64,000 nt of DNA from Methanobacteriaceae archaeon (lineage in GTDB: Archaea > Methanobacteriota > Methanobacteria > Methanobacteriales > Methanobacteriaceae). The stretch's first letter is position 1, and every line of letters starts with the position of its first letter. This document shows, in pieces, positions 53,702-64,000 of this stretch. Position numbers and translations under genes: made by a program. Below the pieces are notes generated by a model. The model had not been told where the DNA came from and did not search any database. It saw only the letters and a program-made list of their open reading frames with translations. Location: the NCBI GenBank assembly GCA_030656015.1, contig JAUSNX010000014.1:62001-126000 (forward strand), in the 5' to 3' direction.

Positions 53702-54352
53702 ATGTATGTAGTTATAATGGGGGGAGGTAGAGTGGGATTAACTCTAGCAAGCCTTTTAATTTCTGATGGTCACGATGTCACCCTCATTGAAAATGATGAA
53801 TCATTGTGTGGTAATGCTGCGGTAGAATTAGATGCTCTGGTGATTTGTGGTAATGGAACCGACATCAAAACACTGGAAGAGTCGAATATTAACAATGCTA
53901 ATGTTTTTGTGGCTGCAACCGGTAATGACGAAGCTAATTTGCTTTCATGCATTTTGGTAAGAGAATATAATATCCCCAAGATTATTGCACGAGTAAGTAA
54001 CCCTGATCACGAGGAAGCCTTCCGTAAAGTAGGTATTGATCATGTTATAAGTCCGGAGCGAACTGCAGCAGGTTATCTTGAAAAACTCATAACCCGGCCT
54101 AAAGTAGCAGATTTGATTGTTTTAGGTAGTGGTGATGCCGAAATACTGGATATGACCATTAAAAATAAGAAAATAATCGGAAAACGAGTAGGGGACATTT
54201 CTCCCACAGACGATTACATTATTGTTTCTATCTACAATAACGGCCATATTGAAATTCCCCGTGCAGATATGATTTTAAATGAAGGCAGTAAAGTTTCTGT
54301 TCTAGTAAAAATAGATGCCGTAAAAGAAGTTACTAAGATTTTTACTAAATAA
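53702..54352 (+). CDS. trkA: Trk potassium uptake regulatory subunit TrkA
   Basis: A 216-residue protein with a TrkA-N (RCK) domain, [19 protein letters not shown], an acidic ribose-binding residue in TLIENDE, then a TrkA-C domain (about 135-215). NAD(H)/ATP binding gates TrkH. In contrast to the channel at 45085, the TrkA-C half is present. Confidence 0.93.
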   Translation: MYVVIMGGGRVGLTLASLLISDGHDVTLIENDESLCGNAAVELDALVICGNGTDIKTLEESNINNANVFVAATGNDEANLLSCILVREYNIPKIIARVSNPDHEEAFRKVGIDHVISPERTAAGYLEKLITRPKVADLIVLGSGDAEILDMTIKNKKIIGKRVGDISPTDDYIIVSIYNNGHIEIPRADMILNEGSKVSVLVKIDAVKEVTKIFTK

Positions 54353-54672
54353 AATTCATTAATTAATAATAAAAATATTTTTTAATACTTTTTTAAATTC
54401 TTAATTACATTAACAGCAATTTAAAGTTTTGCATAATAAGTCTTATTTTCAATTTTTCATATTTTGAATATAATAATTATGCTTTTTTTAGATATTTATT
54501 CCTATAGGTATTATATTCCTAAAATATCAATTAAAATTAAATTATTCATATTGACCATTATAACCTTTGGAAAATCATTCTAAAAGCTTATTTTTGAACA
54601 ATATTCATTTGAATTAATTATTTAATAAAATTTAAATAATAAAAAATGCATTATTGGTATTGGGTGTAAAAA
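54353..54672. other. AT-rich intergenic region before lemA
   Basis: No gene seen. A TATA-like TTTAAATAAT occurs about 40 bases before the lemA start. The remainder has no notable structure. Confidence 0.5.
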
Positions 54673-55230
54673 ATGAGTTGGTTAATAACAGTCATTGTTC
54701 TAATAGTCATAATAATTCTAATAGTTTGGATTGTATCCATGTACAACAGCCTGATTAATCTACGTAACCGGGTAAAAAATGCATGGTCCCAAATAGACGT
54801 TCAACTTAAAAGAAGAACTGATTTAATACCAAATTTGGTGGAAACCGTCAAAGGATATGCTAAACACGAGAAAGGAGTATTTGAAGAGGTAACTAAGGCC
54901 CGTTCAAATGTTATAAATGCTCAAAGCGTGCAGGAAAATCAAGAGGCCAATAATCAGTTAACTGGAGCTTTAAAAACTCTCTTTGCCGTAGCTGAAAATT
55001 ATCCTGATTTAAAAGCCAGTAAAAATTTCCAGGAATTACAGGCCCAGTTATCTGAAACCGAAGATAAGATTGCTTATTCCAGACAATTCTACAATGATAC
55101 GGTAATGATGTACAATAACAAAATTCAGATGTTCCCGAGTAGCATTATTGCCAACCAATTCAATTTTAGTGAAGCTGAATTCTTTGAAACCGAAGAATCC
55201 GCTAGATCAGTACCTAAAGTTGAATTTTAG
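54673..55230 (+). CDS. lemA: LemA family protein
   Basis: The 185 residues have an N-terminal membrane helix (about 4-24) followed by long helices: [38 protein letters not shown], and [16 protein letters not shown] near the end, all LemA hallmarks. Function unknown, probably membrane-linked. It is 23 bases before the DUF2207 gene, a pairing common in bacteria and archaea. Confidence 0.93.
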   Translation: MSWLITVIVLIVIIILIVWIVSMYNSLINLRNRVKNAWSQIDVQLKRRTDLIPNLVETVKGYAKHEKGVFEEVTKARSNVINAQSVQENQEANNQLTGALKTLFAVAENYPDLKASKNFQELQAQLSETEDKIAYSRQFYNDTVMMYNNKIQMFPSSIIANQFNFSEAEFFETEESARSVPKVEF

Positions 55231-55253
55231 ATGGTTTAATTTTAGGTGATTTA

Positions 55254-57068
<1,815 letters not shown>

Positions 57069-57255
57069 ATTACCACCATCCATTTATTCCTTGGAAATCA
57101 ATATCTCCAACTTTTTAATTTCTAACTTTTTTCGAGTATCTAATAAATAAAATAAATTTATAAAATTAAAAAATAAGACTTCAACAAAATTTAAACAAAT
57201 ACTTAAACTTAAATCAATATTAATAAATTATTAATTATAATTCTGGAGTCAACCC

Positions 57256-58203
57256 ATGGATCTTTTCACACATTTTCTAATTCCTTTCATTATTTTATTC
57301 TTTATAGGATCTAAATGGCCTATAGAAGGAAGTTTGGGTGGTACATCAGCAGATTTTGATTTTATTTTAATTTTTATAGGATTTTTGCTCCCCGAATTCT
57401 TCATTTTGACCCATAGAGGAATTACCCATTCATTTATTTTTGGATTTATGACAGCAGCAATATTCCTATACCTAGTAACCAGGCAACCAATCCAGGAATT
57501 TGTCAGAAAACTAATTAAAAGAGACATTAATCTAATATTCAATTGGAAAACCGTTTTATTAGCTTATTTTGGAGTATTAACCCATCTATTTTTGGATTTC
57601 TTGACTACTGGAGGTATTCCCCTCTTTTATCCATTCTCCATGGAACGTTTCAGTGCCCATCTCTATTATTACACCGATGCCCTGACCACCATAGCTGCTC
57701 TAGCAGTTTTGATTGTGTTATACCTTAAAATAAGCTGGAAGTACAAAAAAATAGCCATGGTCCTATTTGTAATTATGCTGGTTTCGTTTGGAGGCCTAAG
57801 ATGCTATGAAAAGATAAATGCTACTCATGCTCTGGAAGAAAATTTAGAAGGAAATTTCACTCAAACAGCCACTTATCCTACTTCAAACATGTTTGTATGG
57901 CAAGGGGTTCTTATCAATCCTGAAAACCAAGAATATCAGCTTTACACATATAATGGACTTACAGGGAAAAAAACATTCCAGAGAAATTATAGTGGCCTTG
58001 TGATTGAAAATGGAACGTATTCCTCAGGAATTAACGCCATTAAAAAGACCAATTCTACGGTTGCAGCACAACGATTCATCTGGTATTCATATTATACTCC
58101 TATAGATGCTAAATTTGAGAATAATCAGTGGAAAATAACTTATTCCGACTTTTTGGGTGGTCATTATACTCCAAGCAACTTAACCATTTATGTTGATGGC
58201 TAA
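57256..58203 (+). CDS. YdjM-type membrane-bound metal-dependent hydrolase with extra C-terminal domain
   Basis: The N-terminal half (about 1-190) has the PF04307 ligands: MDLFTHFLIPF, SADFDF, LTHRGITHSFIFG and THLFLDFLTTGG, within membrane helices. The last 120 residues form a soluble beta-rich domain after the final helix (about 160-180), probably outside the cell, with Asn-X-Ser/Thr sequons. Substrate unknown. Distant relative of 39482-40153. Confidence 0.82.
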   Translation: MDLFTHFLIPFIILFFIGSKWPIEGSLGGTSADFDFILIFIGFLLPEFFILTHRGITHSFIFGFMTAAIFLYLVTRQPIQEFVRKLIKRDINLIFNWKTVLLAYFGVLTHLFLDFLTTGGIPLFYPFSMERFSAHLYYYTDALTTIAALAVLIVLYLKISWKYKKIAMVLFVIMLVSFGGLRCYEKINATHALEENLEGNFTQTATYPTSNMFVWQGVLINPENQEYQLYTYNGLTGKKTFQRNYSGLVIENGTYSSGINAIKKTNSTVAAQRFIWYSYYTPIDAKFENNQWKITYSDFLGGHYTPSNLTIYVDG

Positions 58204-58371
58204 TTGATTATTTGATGAAATTTTGAGGTTAAAATTATATAATTATTAGAATTAGTTATTAAAATTTATTTTATTTAAAAAAATTAAAAAATAAGATTTA
58301 AAATTTAAATTAATAAAAATTAAAGAACAATTTTTTTATTATATTAATTTTAAAGAAATTATAATCGTTTA

Positions 58372-58989
58372 TTAAAAGCGTTTAGCCATTTTATATGACA
58401 TATCTATGTGTTGTTGGGCATTATTAGTCCAGGGACCATGGCCCGGAAGTAAATATTCCACACTTATCTTTTGAAGCTTTTCCAGAGAATTTATCATATC
58501 CTCATAGCTTCCACCAATATCCATTCTCCCAATTCCGCCATTGGCAAAAACTGTGTCTCCAGATATTAAAATCTCACCATCGAATAGGCATATTCCTCCT
58601 CGAGTATGGCCCGGAGTATGAATTACTTCAAAATCAGCTACTTTATCTCCTTCTTGGAGTTTTTTGGCTATTTTTGTAGGTTCGGTTGATTTTCCAAACA
58701 TATAAGCTGCTGTAGCCATACTATCTCCAGATTCCAGTGCTTCTGCATCTTCTTCATGGATCATAATATCCCCTGAGAAGAGAGAATTTCCACCTACATG
58801 GTCAAAGTGACAGTGTGTATTTACAATGGTTGAAATATCTGCGGGGTTAATTCCTGCCTTTAAAATCTCAGAAAAAACGTATTTCTTGTTTTCACCAGTT
58901 CCCGTGTCAAAAATAATGTCTCCAGCGACATAAATATTTGAATCATATCCTTTACCTTCAATAAAAGCCACATCATTTATTTTTTCCAT
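58372..58989 (-). CDS. MBL-fold metallo-hydrolase
   Basis: About 205 residues with the metallo-beta-lactamase zinc motif NTHCHFDHVGG, then HTPGHTRGGICLF, ISGDTVFANGGIGRMD and LPGHGPW, supplying all expected metal ligands. Related to glyoxalase-II-like and persulfide-dioxygenase-like hydrolases; substrate unknown. I start at ATG 58989, preceded by GGTGG; a frame opening 20 codons earlier has no ribosome site. Confidence 0.9.
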   Translation of the reverse strand: MEKINDVAFIEGKGYDSNIYVAGDIIFDTGTGENKKYVFSEILKAGINPADISTIVNTHCHFDHVGGNSLFSGDIMIHEEDAEALESGDSMATAAYMFGKSTEPTKIAKKLQEGDKVADFEVIHTPGHTRGGICLFDGEILISGDTVFANGGIGRMDIGGSYEDMINSLEKLQKISVEYLLPGHGPWTNNAQQHIDMSYKMAKRF

Positions 58990-59109
58990 ATTTCCACCAG
59001 TAACTAAACTTAAAATTTCTAGAAAATCAAAATTGAGTTGACAAATCAATATCCTTTGAATACTGATATTATAATTAAAATGATATAAATCTATTTAAAA
59101 AGAGCATAA

Positions 59110-59262
<153 letters not shown>

Positions 59263-59309
59263 TAATAATAGGTTTCCTAAAAATCAGATGATTCTCAAGA
59301 TAATAATAC

Positions 59310-59382
<73 letters not shown>

Positions 59383-59565
59383 ATAGTAACTAATTAGTAG
59401 ATGAATTTAATATTTAAACCTTATGGTGATGAACAAGAATATTTCTAAATTTTATGTCTAATTTAATAAAAAATTAATATATAATTCCAAACCCCAGTTT
59501 ATTAGCAAAATTTGAAAAAATAGCATATAATGATTGTAGGAGATGCACTAATCTAATTTATTAAG

Positions 59566-59814
59566 ATGATTTTTTGTATATGCTGTGTAATTCTTTCAGT
59601 TTGGGGCTTTAAAATGATAAGATATGCTGACACCATACATATTGGTGCAACGATTATGCTATTTGCTTGATGGTATTTGGAAGTGATTTTAGATTATAAA
59701 ATTTCAAATACAAAAAGAAGGTTAAGCTATTTTCTAATAAGTTCTAAAATTTATTTATTTTATCAAAAAACACGACAATACTATCCAGTTTACCAATTTT
59801 TCCACCTCAGTTGA
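59566..59814 (+). pseudogene. Short membrane-protein-like frame broken by one TGA
   Basis: From ATG 59566 a frame reads MIFCICCVILSVWGF, KMIRYADTIHIGATIMLFA, then TGA at 59668-59670, and continues WYLEVILDYKIS for 47 more codons to TGA 59812. Two hydrophobic stretches flank the stop. No ribosome site is evident. It could be a decayed small membrane gene, or open by chance in AT-rich DNA. The rest of 59383-59902 shows no gene. Confidence 0.3.
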
Positions 59815-59902
59815 TTAATTATATTAAATTAGTTTATTCTTAATAAATGACAATGAGAAAAAAAGTAGATTATATTCAATTTAATTAATTTATTCCCATT
59901 TA

Positions 59903-60310
59903 TTAAAATTTAACTTGTTTATCTTGGCCTAAAAGTTCATTAATCTCCAAACCTTTTTCTAATGCCAGGTCCAAATCTAAACGGTAGTTCCCATTTTTAG
60001 TTTGGAATAAATCATCAGGAGACAAAAAACGCCATTTTTTATACTTGAATTTAATTCCCACATAAGGTATGGCCCCAAAAATGTTAGAAAACTCGCAAAG
60101 GCCTTCTATTTTAGGAGAATCAATATAAATTCTGTCTTTAGTGGTTGTTTTCACCTCAATGGCCAGGTATTTTTCACCATTCCCTGCTAAAACATCAGGT
60201 AATGGTTTTTTTGTTGCTCCACCAGAGGCCGGTGCTCGCATAGCTGCAAATTTCTCTTCCCAAAGAATTCTAACTAAATCTCTTTCTTCTCTCGATCCTT
60301 TTTTTACCAT
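59903..60310 (-). CDS. hjc: Holliday junction resolvase Hjc
   Basis: Archaeal resolvase that cuts four-way junctions in recombination. The 135 residues show the PD-(D/E)XK site: [20 protein letters not shown] (catalytic Glu), [18 protein letters not shown] (Asp) and YLAIEVKTT (Glu, Lys). Full length. Nearby tRNA genes lie on the same strand but are separate. Confidence 0.95.
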   Translation of the reverse strand: MVKKGSREERDLVRILWEEKFAAMRAPASGGATKKPLPDVLAGNGEKYLAIEVKTTTKDRIYIDSPKIEGLCEFSNIFGAIPYVGIKFKYKKWRFLSPDDLFQTKNGNYRLDLDLALEKGLEINELLGQDKQVKF

Positions 60311-60367
60311 AAAACTCAGCCAGCATTAAAAAATAAATTAGAAATTAATTCTCGTAATTATAAAATA

Positions 60368-60667
60368 TTAAATGTAACTTTCAATTCTTTCTGCATTGAA
60401 TGTTCCACTTCCAGATGGTTCTCTAATCCATTCAATAAACACATTTTTTACAATTATTTGTTTTTCTGGGAGAACAACATCCACAGTTACCCCCGGATGA
60501 TAATATTTAGGTTCATCGGCTAAATAACGATTAAATGAACCTGTAAAGCGGTATTTATTTTTTACGAACCATTGAGTGAGATAAATCCCTTCCATGGTCC
60601 CTATTTGCTTGCCATCGGCTAAAACATTAGCACGAAAGCATCCATAAGTTCGTTCCATTTTTATCAT
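60368..60667 (-). CDS. Small conserved-looking protein of unknown function
   Basis: The 99 residues look beta-rich and soluble, with no Cys pair and no membrane segment. Starts MIKMERTYGCFRANVLADG at ATG 60667, with AGGAT upstream; an alternative Met is three codons in. It lies 57 bases upstream of hjc on the same strand, so the two may be cotranscribed. I do not recognise the family. Confidence 0.65.
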   Translation of the reverse strand: MIKMERTYGCFRANVLADGKQIGTMEGIYLTQWFVKNKYRFTGSFNRYLADEPKYYHPGVTVDVVLPEKQIIVKNVFIEWIREPSGSGTFNAERIESYI

Positions 60668-60943
60668 AGGGATCTATCCTTAAAATTAAGCTTAGTCGAT
60701 TTAATTATTTATTTTGTAAATTGATATAGTTATTGTGTATTTACTTATTAAAAAGATTATTAGTTAATTAAATCAAAATTTTATTTTAGAAAACCAAGCA
60801 AAAGTAATTAAAAACGTACATTATGGAAATTAGTTCGTTGAAAATTTAATAATTGCAGTTTTGATTCAAAAAGGCAACTGTAAATATGTTAAAAAGATAT
60901 AAAAAATCAAAATAATTCAAATTATATCTAAAAAGAAGTAATC

Positions 60944-61020
<77 letters not shown>

Positions 61021-61065
61021 ACATTTTATAAAATTGAATTAATTTAAATCATGATTAGGATTCAA

Positions 61066-61149
<84 letters not shown>

Positions 61150-61291
61150 TAAGGAAAGGCAAACATCTATAAGATGCTATTAATCCATTAAATATCACCC
61201 AAAAAGTGCAATCTTTCAGAAATTTATCTATATAATTGTGAAAATTATTAAGATAAAACTCATCTGAAACGAAAAACTTCAAAATTATGAA

Positions 61292-61369
<78 letters not shown>

Positions 61370-61414
61370 ATGTGAATATAATATTAAATTTATTTTATAT
61401 TAGGTTTGTTTTTA

Positions 61415-61422
61415 TATATAAA
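61415..61422 (-). promoter_or_regulatory. TATA box of tRNA-Glu
   Basis: A perfect TTTATATA on the minus strand, centred about 49 bases upstream of tRNA-Glu. Transcription would start about 25 bases before the mature 5' end. Confidence 0.6.
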
Positions 61423-61435
61423 GGCATACTTAAAG

Positions 61436-61509
<74 letters not shown>

Positions 61510-61513
61510 AAGG

Positions 61514-61588
<75 letters not shown>

Positions 61589-61604
61589 CTTGCCAAGTAA
61601 AGCC

Positions 61605-61658
61605 TGTAAATCAAGCTTACAAACCAAAGCCCTATGTTTACAGCCTTCTAAAACATAG
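61605..61658 (-). other. Structured leader between promoter and tRNA-Asn
   Basis: Two hairpins lie between the TATA box and tRNA-Asn. CTATGTTT (61632-61639) pairs perfectly with AAACATAG (61651-61658), eight pairs with an 11-base loop. TGTAA (61605-61609) pairs with TTACA (61617-61621). The leader is richer in GC than ordinary spacers here. Confidence 0.4.
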
Positions 61659-61694
61659 CCCTTTATGGGAGTATAATTAGGTTGATAGTCATTG

Positions 61695-61702
61695 TATATA
61701 AA
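61695..61702 (-). promoter_or_regulatory. TATA box of the tRNA-Asn/tRNA-CAT transcript
   Basis: A perfect TTTATATA on the minus strand (TATATAAA on plus), placing the start of transcription near 61670 and leaving a leader of about 80 bases before tRNA-Asn. Confidence 0.55.
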
Positions 61703-61848
61703 CGTTTTGGGTGCAGGATCATTTTTACAAATAAATCCTCTTTTCATCAGCTAAATTTCACTAAATTTTGCTTAATTCATAATAATATGGCTAAAAATGA
61801 TACAGATAAATGGTTTTTAGCTGAAACTAAATTATTTTTTTAAATTCA

Positions 61849-62268
61849 TTACAAGCTAAAAAGTGCAAAAATTGAAGCAGCCAGGACCATTATTAAAGGT
61901 ATTATCACAACAATAGTAGCCATTTTACGAGTAGCAGATAATGCATAAATAATTGCAATAGCTGCCGCAATAACAATGGCTAAAATAGGTAAAATCCTGC
62001 CTAAAATCCCGGCCACAATTACCAAAATTAAGGCACCCACAATGACAATATTCCATTCAAATGTAACTTTTGGAGTCTCATAACGATTTTCCATTTTAGA
62101 AGGTCGTTCAGTATATGGTTGACTTTTTGAGTAAGACTCTTGAGATTTCAAGCGAGATTTAATGGGTTTAGATGGTTCTGAACGGGCCGAATTTAAAGGT
62201 TCGCCACAGTTTGAACAAAATTTGTTGCCATTTTTATTTTTTTCGCCACAATTAGAGCAATATGCCAT
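61849..62268 (-). CDS. Zinc-ribbon membrane protein
   Basis: About 139 residues starting MAYCSNCGEKNKNGNKFCSN, a double CXXC zinc ribbon. A basic Ser-rich linker follows (about 25-65), then three membrane helices (about 72-90, 92-112 and 117-138). Start at ATG 62268, preceded by GGATGGAATT; the open frame begins 11 codons earlier without a ribosome site. Similar small zinc-ribbon proteins are common in Methanobacteriales with unknown roles. Confidence 0.75.
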   Translation of the reverse strand: MAYCSNCGEKNKNGNKFCSNCGEPLNSARSEPSKPIKSRLKSQESYSKSQPYTERPSKMENRYETPKVTFEWNIVIVGALILVIVAGILGRILPILAIVIAAAIAIIYALSATRKMATIVVIIPLIMVLAASIFALFSL

Positions 62269-62578
62269 AATTCCATCCTTATTATCAATATTATTTTTCA
62301 TTAATTGATAATTAATTTAAGGTATGCTAATTTAATATGTTTTAAATGATGAGTATAATGTAAATACTTATTCCATCTATTTAATTTATATTCTATTATT
62401 TTATTCTATATGAATTCAAAAAAATACATATATTATCAAAATATGCTATTAAATAATTTTAATAATCTATTATTTTAATAATCTATTAAAAAATTAGAGA
62501 ATTACTAAAAATTAATTAAATTAATTAAAGTCATAATTCAATGTTTATTAATGAAATATTTTGAATTTAAGGTGCAGC

Positions 62579-63583
62579 ATGCAAGTTATAAAGAAATTAG
62601 AAGAGTTCAAAACTCTCGAACTAATGGAAAATGCCAATAAAATAACAGTTCAAGAACATGGTTTAGATATAACCTTAGAAAGAGCTATTTTCCTTTCCTG
62701 GTGGTGTGATAAAGGAGATTGTGCCTTCTGCTATATGAGCACTCAAAAACAAAATATTAAAGATCCTAAAACTGCCAGGCGAAAAGTTAATGCCATATTA
62801 GCTGAAGCAGAACTTTGCCTGCGCATGGGATGGAATATAGAATTTCTATCAGGAGGATACGGTTCATTTAGTACTTCAGAAATTAAATCTATTGCCCAGC
62901 AGATTTATGGCATAACCAAAAAACCAGTTTGGTTGAATATAGGAATTACACCAGATTTAGAAGATTATGGGGAAGAAATCGAAGGAATTACTGGTGCTGT
63001 GGAAATGGCCAATCCCCAAAAGCAAAAAGAAGTCTGTCCCAGCAAAAGTATAGAAAATATTAGTGAGATGCTGAATCTAGCCGGAGATTTAGGATTTAAA
63101 AAAGCCATAACCATTATTTTAGGCCTGGGCGAGACACCTTCCGATTTAAAATATCTTTTTGATCTTATTAATGATCTTAAAATTGATCGAGTCATATTTT
63201 ACTCATTAAACCCCCATGAAGGAACCCCTTTTGAAAATAAATCCCAACCGGCATCACTATATTACGCAGGAGTAGTAGCTGCCACCAGAATAACATTCCC
63301 TAAACTTGAAATAATCTGTGGAACCTGGGTGGATAACCTGGCCAATATGGGGCCTTTGATTCTTGCAGGGGCTAATGGATTAACAAAATTTCCTCTTTTT
63401 AAAATGTTTGGAACCCGCTACGGGAAAAGAGTAGAAGAAGAAGTTCATTGGGCCGGTAAAAATCTTAAAGGAACATTTACTGACTTTGATCAGCTTTTAA
63501 ATGGACCTCCCGCTGGTGAATTGGAACCCTATATAAAAAGATACATTGATATGTGTTTAAAAAACAAATCTTTAAATGAATAA
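62579..63583 (+). CDS. Radical SAM protein with CX4CX2C cluster motif
   Basis: About 334 residues from ATG 62579, which has GGTG five bases upstream; the open frame begins at a TTG six codons earlier. The barrel looks like the BioB/HcgA-type radical SAM group: LSWWCDKGDCAFCYMST, then EFLSGGYGSFS, WLNIGIT, and ILGLGETPSDL. The three cluster Cys (43, 48, 51) are spaced CX4CX2C, not CX3CX2C. Substrate unknown. It ends 276 bases before gatB on the same strand. Confidence 0.8.
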   Translation: MQVIKKLEEFKTLELMENANKITVQEHGLDITLERAIFLSWWCDKGDCAFCYMSTQKQNIKDPKTARRKVNAILAEAELCLRMGWNIEFLSGGYGSFSTSEIKSIAQQIYGITKKPVWLNIGITPDLEDYGEEIEGITGAVEMANPQKQKEVCPSKSIENISEMLNLAGDLGFKKAITIILGLGETPSDLKYLFDLINDLKIDRVIFYSLNPHEGTPFENKSQPASLYYAGVVAATRITFPKLEIICGTWVDNLANMGPLILAGANGLTKFPLFKMFGTRYGKRVEEEVHWAGKNLKGTFTDFDQLLNGPPAGELEPYIKRYIDMCLKNKSLNE

Positions 63584-63859
63584 TATATTAAAATGAAATT
63601 AGTTATATTTCGAATACTTGAATGTCCAGATACATTATATCAAAATAAAATTTAAAATGAATTAAATTTCTAATAATTCATAGATATCACTTTAAAATTA
63701 ATTTAATAAATTATCTAAAATAGTCATCTATAAATCAATTTCTTAATTAAAATATCTAACTTAAAATCTAATTTAAAATAATACTCAAATACCTTTCAAC
63801 GTTGAATTTAAACGTTATAATCTGCAACAAGCAGATTTAGAGGAGGGATTACTATTAAA

Positions 63860-64000
63860 ATGAAATGCGGACTTGAAATTCACGTTCAACTGGAAACTGA
63901 TTCTAAACTCTTCTGTGATTGTCACACCAACTATCAGGATGCACCAGCAAATACCAATATTTGTCACGTTTGTTTAAACCAACCCGGTGCTAAACCATTC
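63860..64000 (+). CDS. gatB: Aspartyl/glutamyl-tRNA amidotransferase subunit B (partial, N-terminus)
   Basis: The first 47 codons are present and the gene leaves the right edge. [35 protein letters not shown] and [11 protein letters not shown] match archaeal GatB. The Cys residues belong to the zinc site (C, C...C, C); the usual NICPVC reads NICHVC here. GAGGAGGGA lies 12 bases before the ATG, rather far. GatB transfers ammonia-derived amide to mischarged tRNA. Confidence 0.88.
   Translation, partial: MKCGLEIHVQLETDSKLFCDCHTNYQDAPANTNICHVCLNQPGAKPF

Noticed and set aside
59668-59670. TGA as selenocysteine codon
   Set aside because: No SECIS-like hairpin was seen and Methanobacteriales are not known to make selenoproteins.
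59612-59680. Possible free-standing box C/D RNA (ATGATAA and CTGA)
   Set aside because: Only one imperfect C box and one CTGA; no second pair at proper spacing and no terminal stem.
60848-60895. Eight-pair hairpin TTGCAGTT/AACTGTAA with one wobble
   Set aside because: Isolated in an AT-rich spacer, with no promoter or T-run nearby; too weak to call.

Overview
The window is a gene-dense, AT-rich stretch of the chromosome of a hydrogenotrophic methanogen of the order Methanobacteriales, most like a mesophilic Methanobacterium. The sequence evidence is a DNA polymerase B that stops just after motif C (the split PolB of this order), an energy-converting hydrogenase B (ehb) operon, formylmethanofuran:H4MPT formyltransferase (ftr), archaeal Nop5/fibrillarin, Hjc, archaeosine genes, and GGTGAT/GGAGG ribosome binding sites. 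From memory, gene order follows the MTH1207-MTH1280 part of Methanothermobacter thermautotrophicus; this was not checked by alignment.

Layout. 1-6.6 kb: end of comE, a small membrane protein, polB1, a secreted protein, an AI-2E-type permease, and pyrK-pyrD. 6.7-9.3 kb: nop5, a small membrane ORF and flpA, followed by a candidate orphan structured RNA. 9.5-16.5 kb: coaBC, a KH protein, two PsbP-like lipoproteins, a membrane-anchored coiled-coil protein, pheA, and an RNA ligase with an added zinc ribbon. 16.6-21.1 kb: five consecutive CBS-domain genes with 18 CBS domains in all. 21.1-23.3 kb: queE, queD and a DUF366 gene. 23.5-28.9 kb: a nucleotidyltransferase, a 5'-truncated homoserine dehydrogenase, a Cas4-like protein with a changed active site, and small proteins. 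29.0-39.2 kb: the complete ehb operon A-P on the minus strand, with two translationally coupled small ORFs that fall below usual ORF cut-offs. 39.5-48.1 kb: two metal-dependent membrane or amidohydrolase-type genes, argG, a BofA-like protein, nnrDE, a K+ channel with three C-terminal repeats, and ftr. 48.3-58.2 kb: a histidine-kinase-like protein without the usual phosphoacceptor His, a flippase-like protein, slipin, trkH-trkA, and lemA-DUF2207. 58.4-64 kb: an MBL hydrolase, seven minus-strand tRNA genes (Trp with a box C/D intron, Cys, His, Leu, Glu, CAT, Asn), hjc, a radical SAM protein with CX4CX2C spacing, and the start of gatB.

Most of the window is core archaeal metabolism and information processing. 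Nothing looks like a provirus, insertion sequence or CRISPR array. The least explained items are the three-way-junction RNA near 9.2 kb, the two small ehb ORFs, the triple-repeat K+ channel, the CBS cluster, and several enzymes whose catalytic motifs are altered or truncated.
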